This document shows, piece after piece, positions 1-7,040 of a stretch of DNA of 16,680 nt; positions within the stretch are counted from its first letter, which is position 1; the number at the start of each line of letters is the position of its first letter. This stretch comes from Spongiicolonus versatilis (lineage in GTDB: Bacteria > Pseudomonadota > Gammaproteobacteria > Arenicellales > Spongiicolonaceae). The position numbers and the translations under genes were made by a program. The notes under the pieces are model-generated. The model worked only from the letters and a program-made list of their open reading frames with translations. It did not search any database and was not told the origin of the DNA. The DNA is taken from the NCBI GenBank assembly GCA_028286165.1, contig JAPYMU010000114.1:1-16680 (forward strand). The letters are read 5' to 3'.

Positions 1-1
1 C

Positions 2-112
2 CTCACTTTCACCGCCCGCCAGAACGCCGGGCGGTTGAATCTCGGCTTAAACCTCGGCGTAGCCAACGGAATGGACACCGCCAACCTGCTCAGCGGCGAG
101 TGGCGGTTCTGA
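2..112 (+). CDS. C-terminal end of a probable outer-membrane beta-barrel protein (partial)
   Basis: The frame is open from the window edge to a TGA at 110-112 and gives 36 residues ending in SGEWRF. The stretch GRLNLGLNLGVANG alternates polar or small residues with hydrophobic ones, as transmembrane beta-strands do. The chain ends in phenylalanine with tryptophan two residues before it, the classic BAM-recognised C-terminal signature of outer-membrane proteins such as porins and autotransporters. That a barrel ends here is inference from this short tail; the family cannot be named. The gene reads towards the tRNA-Phe gene 24 bp downstream, and no terminator hairpin separates them. Confidence 0.4.
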   Translation, partial: LTFTARQNAGRLNLGLNLGVANGMDTANLLSGEWRF

Positions 113-118
113 ATGGTG

Positions 119-124
119 TAAAAT
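119..124 (+). promoter_or_regulatory. Probable -10 element of the tRNA-Phe gene
   Basis: TAAAAT matches five of six bases of the sigma-70 -10 consensus and lies 12 nt before the mature tRNA 5' end. That leaves room for a short 5' leader removed by RNase P. No good -35 hexamer is visible upstream. Confidence 0.4.
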
Positions 125-136
125 CCGCGCCCGGCG

Positions 137-212
137 GGCCAGGTAGCTCAGTCGGTAGAGCAGGGGACTGAAAATCCCCGTGTCGGCGGTTCGATTCCGT
201 CCCTGGCCACCA
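137..212 (+). tRNA. pheT: tRNA-Phe (anticodon GAA)
   Basis: A complete 76-nt cloverleaf can be drawn by eye. The acceptor arm GGCCAGG (137-143) pairs with CCTGGCC (202-208), with discriminator A209 and an encoded CCA at 210-212. The D-stem is GCTC/GAGC. The anticodon stem GGGGA/TCCCC holds the loop CTGAAAA with anticodon GAA. The T-stem GGCGG/CCGTC holds the loop TTCGATT. The D-arm and anticodon arm are nearly identical to E. coli tRNA-Phe. The minus-strand ptrB frame overlaps 65 bp of this gene in antisense and ends inside it. The gene symbol is only the usual family name and could equally be pheU or pheV. Confidence 0.98.
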
Positions 213-2241
213 AGTTTAAGCGCTCGGCGATGAAAGCGTGTTCCAAGGCGGTTTCGCGCAGGCGGGCGTAGCGGCCGGAGGCGCCGCCGTGGCCGGCGTG
301 GAGGGTGGTTTTGAGCAGCACTTCGCCGCCGCCGGCCCCGGTTTCGCGCAGGCGGTTGGCCCACTTGGCCGGCTCCCAGTAGGCCACGCGCGGGTCGTTT
401 AAGCCGGCGGTGATTAAAATGTCCGGGCGCGCGGCAAAGGCGGTGTTGTCATATGGCGAGTAGGATTTAATATAGTCGTAAAATTTTTTCTCGCGCGGGT
501 CGCCCCACTCGTCGCGCTCGGTGGCCGACAGCGGCAGCGAGTCATCCAGAATCGTGCTGAGCACGTCCACAAACGGAACATTGGCCACCGCGGCGCGGAA
601 CAACTGCGGGCGCATGTTGAGCACCGCGCCGATGAGCAAACCGCCGGCGCTGCCGCCGCTGATGGCCAGTTGCGCCGGCGCGGTCCACTTTTTTTCAACC
701 AAATATTCGGCGCAGGCGATGAAGTCGGTGAAAGTGTTGCGCTTGTGCAGCAACTTGCCCTCGTCATACCAGCGCCGCCCCATCTCGCCGCCGCCGCGCA
801 CATGGGCGATGGCAAACACCAGGCCGCGCCGGAGCAGCGGCAGCAGCGCGGCGCGAAAGTGCGGCGGATAGTTCAAACCGTAGGCGCCGTAGCCGGCCAG
901 CAGCAGCGGCTGCGGCGCGCCGCGCGCAAGACCGGCGCGGTGCACTAACGTGATGGGAATGCGCGCGCCGTCTTCGGCCACCGCAAACTCGCGCCGCGCG
1001 CGGTAGTCTTCGGGGCGGAACCCGCCGGGCACCGGGGTGCGCTTGAGCACGGTTTTTTTGCCGCTGTCCATGTCGCACTGCAGCACAGTGTGCGGCGTCA
1101 CCGGCGAGGTGAAGCGCAGGCGGAAAACTTTGCTGTTGAATTCCTCGTTGTGCTCGGCGCTGAGGTCGTACACCTCCTCGTCAAAAGAAAGATGAAAACC
1201 CCCGCCCCGGTGGTCGCAAAGAAAAACCCGGGGCAGGCCGTCGTGCCGTTCCAGCACCGCCAGGTGCGATGCGAAAGGGAAAAAATCCTCCAGTGTGACA
1301 TCGTCGCGGTGGGGAATGACGGCGGCCGGCGCGCCGCCGGCGAGCGGCAGTTTGAGCAGTTGAAAATTGCGCGCGTTTTTGTTGCTCAACAGGTAGAAAA
1401 AACCGCCGCAATGTTCGGCGTGGTATTCCACCCCGGCCTCGCGCCGCAAAACCGCCCGTGGCGCGCTATGCGGCCGGCCGGCGGTGATGGCCAGCACCTC
1501 GGACGTGTTTTTGCTGTGCAGGTCCACAAAAACAAACGCGCCGCTTGCGCTGCGCGAGACCGAAAGATAAAACGCCGGGTCGCTTTCCTCATACACCAAT
1601 TCCGCATCGCCGCGCCGGCCGTCCACGGCGCGGCGGTAGAGTCGGTAAGGGCGGTGCGTGTGGTCCGGCACGGTGTAGAACACCGTGCGGCCGTCACCGG
1701 CAAAGGCAACTGAGTCGCAAGTGCCGGGAACGCTGTCGCCGAGTGCGTTGCCGGTGGCGAGGTCGGTGAAGTGCAACTCATACAATTCATCGCCGCGGTA
1801 ATCCACCGACCAGGCCAGCACCCGGTGGTCGGGGCTCACCTCCACCACGCCGACTTCGCAGAATTTTTTCCCCGCGGCCAGCGCGTTGACATCCAGCAGA
1901 ATTTCCTCGCCCGCACCGTCCACAGCGCGCCGCCGGCAATGGATGCGGTGAGGGCGGCCCTTCTCGGTGCGCGTGTAATACAAAAAACCGCCCTTCGGAT
2001 ACGGCGCGCTGCTGTCGTCCTCGGCGATGTGCGACAGCATTTCCCGGTACAACTTTTCGCGCAATTTTTTTGTGTGCGCGGTTTGCGCCTCGGTGTGGCG
2101 GTTTTCCTCCTTGAGATATTCCAGCACCGCCGGGTCACCGGCATTTCTGAGCCAGAACCACGGATCCTCGCGCGCGTCACCGTGCAGACGGTGGGTGTGC
2201 GGCCGTTTTGCCGCCGCCGGTGGTGGTTTGCGCCGCGCCAT
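148..2241 (-). CDS. ptrB: Oligopeptidase B (S9A prolyl oligopeptidase family)
   Basis: Cytoplasmic serine peptidase that cuts short peptides after Arg or Lys. The 697-residue product has an N-terminal seven-bladed propeller (from about residue 75 to 400, starting after AREDPWFWLR) and a C-terminal alpha/beta-hydrolase domain. The latter carries GYGAYG, the nucleophile motif GGSAGG (Ser about 531), Asp about 616 in LNDPRVAYWEPAKW and His about 651 in HAGHGGASGR. These sit one residue from the E. coli triad positions as I remember them (S532, D617, H652), so the body has no large indel. I chose ATG 2241, giving MARRKPPP and starting 2 nt after the lysA stop; the open frame extends further upstream but only over lysA. 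The last 20 or so residues, including RDGIEPPTRGFSVPCSTD, are antisense tRNA-Phe sequence, about 12 residues longer than the E. coli tail. Last gene of the argH-lptM-lysA-ptrB operon. Confidence 0.95.
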   Translation of the reverse strand: MARRKPPPAAAKRPHTHRLHGDAREDPWFWLRNAGDPAVLEYLKEENRHTEAQTAHTKKLREKLYREMLSHIAEDDSSAPYPKGGFLYYTRTEKGRPHRIHCRRRAVDGAGEEILLDVNALAAGKKFCEVGVVEVSPDHRVLAWSVDYRGDELYELHFTDLATGNALGDSVPGTCDSVAFAGDGRTVFYTVPDHTHRPYRLYRRAVDGRRGDAELVYEESDPAFYLSVSRSASGAFVFVDLHSKNTSEVLAITAGRPHSAPRAVLRREAGVEYHAEHCGGFFYLLSNKNARNFQLLKLPLAGGAPAAVIPHRDDVTLEDFFPFASHLAVLERHDGLPRVFLCDHRGGGFHLSFDEEVYDLSAEHNEEFNSKVFRLRFTSPVTPHTVLQCDMDSGKKTVLKRTPVPGGFRPEDYRARREFAVAEDGARIPITLVHRAGLARGAPQPLLLAGYGAYGLNYPPHFRAALLPLLRRGLVFAIAHVRGGGEMGRRWYDEGKLLHKRNTFTDFIACAEYLVEKKWTAPAQLAISGGSAGGLLIGAVLNMRPQLFRAAVANVPFVDVLSTILDDSLPLSATERDEWGDPREKKFYDYIKSYSPYDNTAFAARPDILITAGLNDPRVAYWEPAKWANRLRETGAGGGEVLLKTTLHAGHGGASGRYARLRETALEHAFIAERLNLVARDGIEPPTRGFSVPCSTD

Positions 2242-2243
2242 GC

Positions 2244-3503
2244 TCAGCGCGGCAGAACGGTTTCGCCGGCGAACAGCGACTCCACGCTCTCGCGCCGCCG
2301 GGTGAGAAAATGCCGCGCGCCGTCCACCACCACCTCGGCGGCGCGCGGGCGCGTGTTGTAGTTGGAACTCATCACCGCCGCGTAGGCGCCGCACGTCATC
2401 ACCGCCAGCAGGTCGCCCGGTGCCGCGCGCAGGGTGCGGCCGGCGCCGAGGAAGTCCGCCGACTCGCACACCGGCCCCACCACGTCGCACGTGTACTCCG
2501 GCGCTTCACCCACCGTCTTCACCGGCCGGATCTCCTGCCACGCGCCGTACAGCGCCGGGCGCAACAGGTCGTTCATCGCCGCGTCCACCACGGCAAAGTG
2601 TTTGGCCTGGTTGCGCTTCAGGTACTCCACCCGCGTCAGCAGTACGCCGGCCGCCGCGGCCACCACGCGCCCCGGCTCAATCAGCACCTTCACCTTCATC
2701 CGCTGTTTGCGCAGCACACCGAGCAGCGCGGCGACGTACTCGGCCGGCGCCGGCGGCGTCTCGTCACGGTAGCGGACGCCGAGGCCGCCGCCGAGGTCCA
2801 GATGCTCCAAAACCGCGCCATCATCCTGCAACTGCCGCGCAAGTTGCAGCACGCGCTCCACCGAGGCGGTGAACGGCGCCAGTTCCAGCAGTTGCGAGCC
2901 GATGTGGCAGGCCATGCCGGTGACGCGCAGGTTGGGCATGTCTGCAGCGCGCCGGTACACTTCCCGCACATCGGCGGCCGCGATGCCGAATTTGTTTTGG
3001 TTCAGGCCGGTGGCGATGTACGGGTGGGTGCGCGCGTCCACATCGGGGTTGATGCGCAGCGCCACCGGCGCCGTCACGCCCATGTGCGCCGCCACCTGCT
3101 GCAGCCGCTCCAACTCCTGCGCCGACTCCACGTTGATGGACAGCACGCCGGCCTCCAGCGCGGCGCGCATTTCGTCCGCGCTCTTGCCGACGCCGGAGAA
3201 AATGGTGCGCGCGGCGGCGCCGGCGTCCACCGCCAGCACGCGCGCCAACTCGCCGCCGGAAACAATGTCAAAGCCGGCGCCACAGCGCGCAAGAATATCC
3301 AGCACGCCGAGGTTGGAGTTGGCCTTCACGGCGTAACAAACCAAGTGCGGCGCGTCGCCAAAAGCGCGGTCCAGTTCACGCCACGCGCCCTCCAATGCCG
3401 CGCGCGCGTAGACAAAACACGGCGTGCCGTAATGCCGCGCAATTTCGCGCAGCGGCACTTGTTCGGCGTGGAGTTCGCCGTTTTTTTCGGTGAAGGCGTT
3501 CAT
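2244..3503 (-). CDS. lysA: Diaminopimelate decarboxylase
   Basis: PLP enzyme that decarboxylates meso-diaminopimelate to L-lysine, the last step of lysine synthesis. The 419-residue length equals the usual family length (about 415-420). It is a fold-type III protein: an alanine-racemase-like barrel with the PLP lysine at residue 60 in CYAVKANSN, then HIGSQ and the glycine-rich phosphate loop LDLGGGLGV, then EPGR and a C-terminal beta domain with CGAYAAVMSSNYN. Start ATG 3503 overlaps the lptM stop (ATGA), which suggests translational coupling. A longer open frame exists upstream, but it runs out of phase over lptM and argH and is not conserved in character. ptrB follows after 2 nt. The lptM-lysA order is the usual one in many gammaproteobacteria. 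Confidence 0.97.
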   Translation of the reverse strand: MNAFTEKNGELHAEQVPLREIARHYGTPCFVYARAALEGAWRELDRAFGDAPHLVCYAVKANSNLGVLDILARCGAGFDIVSGGELARVLAVDAGAAARTIFSGVGKSADEMRAALEAGVLSINVESAQELERLQQVAAHMGVTAPVALRINPDVDARTHPYIATGLNQNKFGIAAADVREVYRRAADMPNLRVTGMACHIGSQLLELAPFTASVERVLQLARQLQDDGAVLEHLDLGGGLGVRYRDETPPAPAEYVAALLGVLRKQRMKVKVLIEPGRVVAAAAGVLLTRVEYLKRNQAKHFAVVDAAMNDLLRPALYGAWQEIRPVKTVGEAPEYTCDVVGPVCESADFLGAGRTLRAAPGDLLAVMTCGAYAAVMSSNYNTRPRAAEVVVDGARHFLTRRRESVESLFAGETVLPR

Positions 3504-3646
3504 GTTTTTTCCGCCGCCGCCGTGGCGGCGCCGGGCGGCACCAGCGGGCCCTTTTGCCCGCAGCCGCCGGCGGTGAGGGCGGCGGCCGCGGCCAGCCACA
3601 GCACGACCGGCACGCAACGGAGCGCGCCGCAAATGCGGCTCAGCAT
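3500..3646 (-). CDS. lptM: LptM/YifL (LppL)-type small lipoprotein
   Basis: This 48-residue frame has a short basic start (MLSRICGALR), a hydrophobic segment VVLWLAAAAALTAG and a lipobox-like AGGC with Cys at residue 29. It continues directly into GCGQKGPLVPP, the hallmark GCGxKGPL motif of the LptM family. Family members are outer-membrane lipoproteins that, in E. coli, help the LptDE lipopolysaccharide translocon mature. The ATG lies inside the 3' end of argH (the two overlap by 7 nt) and the TGA overlaps the lysA ATG by 3 nt, so it is embedded in the operon. The position immediately before lysA is the family's typical genomic context. The lipobox is slightly weak, with Gly at -1 and -2 and Ala at -3. 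Confidence 0.88.
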   Translation of the reverse strand: MLSRICGALRCVPVVLWLAAAAALTAGGCGQKGPLVPPGAATAAAEKT

Positions 3647-5064
3647 TCTTTTTCCTGCGCCGCGATGCGTTTTTCCATGACTGCGGCGGCGGCGCGCACC
3701 GCATCCGGCGCGGTGCCGCCGCTGTGGCGGCGCGCGCGCACCGAACCGTCCACGCTGAGGAAGTCAAACACGTCGGACTCAATCACACCGCTGAACTCGC
3801 GCATCACCGCCAGCGGCAACTCGGCCAGGCTGAGGTTTTCTGCGGCGCAGCGGGCGACGATTTGGCCGGTGACATGGTGCGCGTCGCGGAACGGCACGCC
3901 CTTGCGCGCCAGATAGTCGGCGAGGTCGGTGGCGGTGGCGAAACCCTCGGCGGCGGCGGCGCGCATCACATCGCGGTTCACCGTCACCGCATCCATCATC
4001 GCGGTGAACACTCCAAGACATGCGGTGACCGTGTTCACACTGTCAAACAGCAGTTCCTTGTCCTCCTGGTTGTCGCGGTTGTAGGCCAGCGGCTGCGCCT
4101 TCATCAGCACCAGCGACGCGGCCAGGTTGCCGGCCACCCGCGCGCTCTTGCCGCGCACCAACTCGGCCACGTCGGGGTTTTTCTTCTGCGGCATGATGCT
4201 GGAGCCGGTGCAGAATGCATCGCCGACGGTGACGAACCGCCAGCGCTCCGACGACCACAGCACCAACTCCTCGGCCATGCGCGACAGGTGCACCATCAGC
4301 AGCGCCGCGGCGGCGTTGAATTCAATGACGAAGTCACGGTCGGAAACCGCGTCCATGGAGTTGCGCGCCGCCGAATCAAAATTCATCAGCCGCGCGCTGA
4401 GTTCACGGTCCACCGGCCAGGTGGTGCCGGCCAGCGCGGCGGCGCCGAGGGGCGACACGTTGATTCGCCGGCGGCAGTCCGCGATTCGCAGGAAGTCACG
4501 TTCCAGCATCTCGGCCCAGGCCAGCAGGTGGTGGCCGAAGGTCACCGGTTGCGCGTTCTGGGTGTGGGTGAGGCCGGGCATCACCGTGGCGGCCTCGCGC
4601 CCGGCCATGGCGGCCAGCCGGCGGCGCGCCGCGCACAGTTGCGCGGCGATGGAGTCGCAGGCGTCGCGCAGGTAAAGCCGCATCGCCGTCACCACCTGGT
4701 CGTTGCGCGAGCGCGCGGTGTGCAATTTTTTCCCGGTCTCGCCAATCAGCGCGGTGAGGCGCGCCTCAATGTTCATGTGCACATCTTCCAGCGCCTGCGA
4801 CCAGGGGAACGTGCCGTCGCGAATCTCGCGCGCGATGGCGGACAGGCCGTCCACGATTTGCGCGCACTCCTCATCGCTGAGCGCGCCGGCCGCGGCCAGC
4901 GTTTTGGCATGCGCCACCGAGCCGCGAATGTCGTATTCGGCCAGCGCGCGGTCAAAGCCCACCGACGCGGTGAAAGCCCCGGCGGCATCATCGGCCGCGC
5001 CGCTGAAACGCCCGCCCCACATGGCGCGGCCGTCGGCGGTGATGGTTTTTGTTTTTGCCGGCAT
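3640..5064 (-). CDS. argH: Argininosuccinate lyase
   Basis: Splits argininosuccinate into arginine and fumarate, the last step of arginine synthesis, as a homotetramer in the cytoplasm. The 474-residue product shows the fumarase/aspartase superfamily signatures in order: WGGRFS near residue 16, HTARSRNDQV near 115, the catalytic-base region GLTHTQNAQPV with His 167, and the flexible serine loop GSSIMPQKKNP at 287-297. Start ATG 5064 gives MPAKTKTITADGRAMWGGRF. A longer in-frame extension to 5124 would run over the divergent polB start and is rejected. An extended -10 element sits 7 nt upstream of the ATG with no Shine-Dalgarno sequence, so the mRNA is probably leaderless. First gene of the operon; its stop overlaps the lptM start by 7 nt. 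Confidence 0.97.
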   Translation of the reverse strand: MPAKTKTITADGRAMWGGRFSGAADDAAGAFTASVGFDRALAEYDIRGSVAHAKTLAAAGALSDEECAQIVDGLSAIAREIRDGTFPWSQALEDVHMNIEARLTALIGETGKKLHTARSRNDQVVTAMRLYLRDACDSIAAQLCAARRRLAAMAGREAATVMPGLTHTQNAQPVTFGHHLLAWAEMLERDFLRIADCRRRINVSPLGAAALAGTTWPVDRELSARLMNFDSAARNSMDAVSDRDFVIEFNAAAALLMVHLSRMAEELVLWSSERWRFVTVGDAFCTGSSIMPQKKNPDVAELVRGKSARVAGNLAASLVLMKAQPLAYNRDNQEDKELLFDSVNTVTACLGVFTAMMDAVTVNRDVMRAAAAEGFATATDLADYLARKGVPFRDAHHVTGQIVARCAAENLSLAELPLAVMREFSGVIESDVFDFLSVDGSVRARRHSGGTAPDAVRAAAAVMEKRIAAQEKEC

Positions 5065-5071
5065 CGCGCGC

Positions 5072-5080
5072 AGTATAACA
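5072..5080 (-). promoter_or_regulatory. Extended -10 promoter of the argH operon (leaderless spacing)
   Basis: Read on the minus strand, TGTTATACT is an extended -10 element: TG, one base, then TATACT, which matches five of six consensus bases. No -35 hexamer is recognisable at the usual distance. Seven bases separate the hexamer from the argH ATG, which puts the expected start of transcription within about 2 nt of the A of the start codon. Confidence 0.6.
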
Positions 5081-5106
5081 AAGGGGCTGGCGGCGCCGGC
5101 GGCGTG

Positions 5107-5115
5107 TGGTATTTT
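5107..5115 (+). promoter_or_regulatory. Possible extended -10 promoter of the polB remnant
   Basis: TGGTATTTT reads as TG, one base, then TATTTT (four of six matches). It ends 7 nt before the ATG at 5123, the same spacing seen for argH and fumC. The match alone is weak; the repeated spacing is what supports it. It faces away from the argH promoter, and both lie in a 58-bp divergent gap. Confidence 0.4.
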
Positions 5116-5122
5116 AAGCGCC

Positions 5123-6136
5123 ATGCATGAAAGTCAGAGTCGCGGCGGCGGTGATGATGCGTTTATCCCCGGCTATCTCGGCGCGCGGTTTTCCAAAGAA
5201 GTTAATATTCTGCCGGAGTTAATCGCCGAACTGTGGGAGGAGCGCGAGCGGGCGAAGGTGGAGGACAACCGCGCGCTGGCGCATGCGGTTAAAATCATCA
5301 TGAACTCTTTTTACGGCGTGCTCGGCTCCTCGGGCTGCCGGTTTTTTTCGCCGCAACTGGCCTCCAGCATCACCCGCCGCGGCCACGAAATTATCGGCCG
5401 CAGCCGGGATTTTATTGAAGAGCGCGGGTTGACGGTGCTGTACGGCGACACCGACTCGCTTTTTGTTCTGCTTGACCCGCAACTGGATGCCGGCAGCGCC
5501 AAACGTGCCGGCGGTGAACTGGCGGCGGCGCTTAACCAATACTGGCGCGACACGTTGCGCGAGGAGTACGGCATCGCAAGCCACCTTGAAGTTGAACAGG
5601 AGTCGCTGTTTGAAAGGTTTCTCATGCCCGCGGTGCGCGGCGCGGCCAAGGGCAGCAAGAAACGTTACGCCGGCACCGTGCGCGGCGCCGATGGTGCAGC
5701 CGGACTGGTCATTAAAGGTTTGGAGTCGGTGCGCACCGACTGGACGCCGCTGGCGCGCACGTTTCAGAAAGAACTGCTGCGCCGCGTGTTTGCCGATGAA
5801 CCGTTCGCCGGCTACATTAAGGAGACTTGCGCGCGGCTGGCGCAAGGGGAACTGGACGGGCAACTGGTGTATGCCAAACGCCTGCGCCGGCCCCTTGCCC
5901 AGTACCACAAAAATGTTCCGCCCCATGTGCAGGCCGCGCGCAAAATGAAAAATCCCGGCAGAACGGTGCGCTATGTGATGACCGCCGCCGGCCCCGAGCC
6001 GGTGGACGGGCGCGCCATCAAGCCGGACTACGCGCATTACATGGAAAAACAATTGAAGCCGGCCGCCGATGGCATTCTGCATTTTCTCGGCACCGGCTTT
6101 GAGCAGGTCACGGAAGAACAACTGAGCATTTTTTAA
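5123..6136 (+). CDS. polB: DNA polymerase II (family B), C-terminal part only; internally deleted or truncated
   Basis: The 337 residues match the C-terminal half of E. coli PolB (783 residues), a damage-inducible polymerase with a 3'-5' exonuclease. Visible parts are motif B KIIMNSFYGVLG (57-68), motif C YGDTDS (107-112), GSKKRYAG (177-184), KGLESVRTDWTP, the thumb motif KRLRRPLAQYHKNVPPHV and a terminal QLSIF close to the E. coli QLGLF. The clamp-binding-type tail is therefore kept. Missing are the N-terminal domain, the whole exonuclease domain and palm motif A (DxxSLYPS) with its metal-binding Asp. The family match starts at about residue 12 (AFIPGYLGARFSKE). The upstream strand is argH, so the lost half is not adjacent. 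Without motif A it cannot be a normal polymerase. The frame is intact and the hydrolase gene follows after 7 nt. It could be a recent in-frame deletion, half of a split gene, or an assembly error. Confidence 0.9.
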   Translation: MHESQSRGGGDDAFIPGYLGARFSKEVNILPELIAELWEERERAKVEDNRALAHAVKIIMNSFYGVLGSSGCRFFSPQLASSITRRGHEIIGRSRDFIEERGLTVLYGDTDSLFVLLDPQLDAGSAKRAGGELAAALNQYWRDTLREEYGIASHLEVEQESLFERFLMPAVRGAAKGSKKRYAGTVRGADGAAGLVIKGLESVRTDWTPLARTFQKELLRRVFADEPFAGYIKETCARLAQGELDGQLVYAKRLRRPLAQYHKNVPPHVQAARKMKNPGRTVRYVMTAAGPEPVDGRAIKPDYAHYMEKQLKPAADGILHFLGTGFEQVTEEQLSIF

Positions 6137-6143
6137 TTTCCCC

Positions 6144-6998
6144 ATGGCGAAAAATTTAACCCTGTGCACGCCCGCGCTGCGGCTGGCGGCATTGCAGTGG
6201 GGCGAAACTTCCCCGCGCAAAGTGCTTGCGGTGCACGGCTGGATGGACAACGCGGCAAGTTTTGCCGGCGCCGGGCCGCTTCTCGACTCGCACGTGGTGG
6301 CGGTGGATTTGCCCGGCCACGGGCGCTCGGCGCACCGGCCGCGCGGCGCGCACTACCATTTCATCGACTACATCGGCGATGTGCTGGCCGCGGCCGATGC
6401 GCTGGGCTGGAAAAAATTTCACCTGCTCGGCCACTCCCTTGGCGCCGGCGTGTGCGCCATCGCGGCCGCGGCGGCGCCCGGGCGCGTGCGCAGCCTGGCG
6501 CTGGCGGAGGGCGTGGGGCCGTTCACCGCCGCGCCGAATGCCGACATCGCCGCGCAACTTGCCGCTGCCGTCCACCGCCGGGCGGCGGCCGGGATTGGGC
6601 GGCAAAAACCGCCGCGCTGTTATGCGGCGGTGGCGGACGCCGTGCGGGCGCGGCTGGCGGCGGGCGACATGGAGCGCGCCTCGGCCGCCGTGCTGGTGCG
6701 CCGCAATCTTAAACGCTGCGCCGGCGGTTTCTGCTGGCGCACCGACAAACGCCTGCTGCTTCCCTCGGCGGTTTACCTTGCCGAGTCGCAGGTGCGGGAT
6801 TTTCTTAAGCGCATTTCATGCCCGGCGCTGTTAATTCTTGCGCGGCGTTCCACCGTGCTGCCACCGGTGGTCCTGCGGCGGCGGCGGTTGATTGCAAATT
6901 TGCACACCGTGCGGCTGGACGGCGGGCACCACGTGCACCTGGATGATGCGCCGGCGGCGGCCGCGGTACTGCGCCGGTTTTACCGAACTTTGCGGTGA
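6144..6998 (+). CDS. Alpha/beta-hydrolase fold protein (serine hydrolase-like)
   Basis: This 284-residue cytoplasmic-type protein has no signal peptide or membrane segment. It shows the alpha/beta-hydrolase order: oxyanion-side HGWMDN (31-36), DLPGHGRS (55-62), the nucleophile elbow GHSLGAG with Ser 98, a cap region (about 125-215), and the C-terminal catalytic histidine in DGGHHVHLDD (about 262). The HGW.DN and GGHHVHL motifs resemble the MEST/serine-hydrolase-like group, whose substrates are mostly unknown. Start ATG 6144 is 7 nt after the polB stop, and the two probably share a transcript. The -10 to ATG region of htpG begins inside its last codons. I cannot name a substrate. The acidic triad member is not obvious: the usual position after strand 6 (LLILARRSTVLPP) has no Asp, so activity is uncertain. 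Confidence 0.85.
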   Translation: MAKNLTLCTPALRLAALQWGETSPRKVLAVHGWMDNAASFAGAGPLLDSHVVAVDLPGHGRSAHRPRGAHYHFIDYIGDVLAAADALGWKKFHLLGHSLGAGVCAIAAAAAPGRVRSLALAEGVGPFTAAPNADIAAQLAAAVHRRAAAGIGRQKPPRCYAAVADAVRARLAAGDMERASAAVLVRRNLKRCAGGFCWRTDKRLLLPSAVYLAESQVRDFLKRISCPALLILARRSTVLPPVVLRRRRLIANLHTVRLDGGHHVHLDDAPAAAAVLRRFYRTLR

Positions 6999-7018
6999 AC
7001 CGCGCGCCGGTATACAAT
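6989..7018 (+). promoter_or_regulatory. Possible sigma-70-type promoter of htpG
   Basis: A weak -35 TTTGCG (6989-6994), an 18-bp spacer and TACAAT (7013-7018, five of six) lie across the end of the hydrolase gene. This would start RNA near 7025 and leave a leader of about 16 nt. I looked for an RpoH-type CCCCAT element here and did not find one. Confidence 0.4.
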
Positions 7019-7029
7019 GCCGCCGCCGC

Positions 7030-7034
7030 GGAGG
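7030..7034 (+). promoter_or_regulatory. Shine-Dalgarno site of htpG
   Basis: GGAGG, a full anti-16S match, lies 6 nt before ATG 7041 and fixes that start rather than an upstream in-frame ATG at 7017. It contrasts with the several genes in this window that lack a leader. Confidence 0.8.
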
Positions 7035-7040
7035 CGCGCC

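Noticed and set aside
47..364. Minus-strand open frame of 105 codons across the tRNA region, with GRNRTADTGIFSPLLYRLSYLA
   Set aside because: This peptide is the familiar spurious translation of the tRNA-Phe antisense strand; the flanks are shadows of ptrB and the upstream gene.
2242..2490. Upstream extension of ptrB to an ATG at 2490 (780 residues)
   Set aside because: The extra 83 residues lie on lysA out of phase and are low-complexity Arg/Gly; family homology begins just after ATG 2241.
2208..3680. 490-codon open frame on the plus strand
   Set aside because: It is antisense to lysA and part of ptrB; the Arg/His/Gln-rich composition is typical of GC-rich shadow frames, and lysA is unmistakable.
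5081..5106. GC-rich GGCGCCGGCGGCG stretch near the polB break, considered as a REP or deletion scar
   Set aside because: Short G/C triplet runs like this occur throughout the window, and no target-site duplication or terminal inverted repeat was found.
4703..5122. Upstream extension of the polB frame that might contain the missing N-terminal half
   Set aside because: The upstream frame is antisense to argH and shows no exonuclease motif or DxxSLYPS, so the half is truly absent here.
3724..5130. 468-codon open frame on the plus strand
   Set aside because: Antisense shadow of argH with no recognisable motif.
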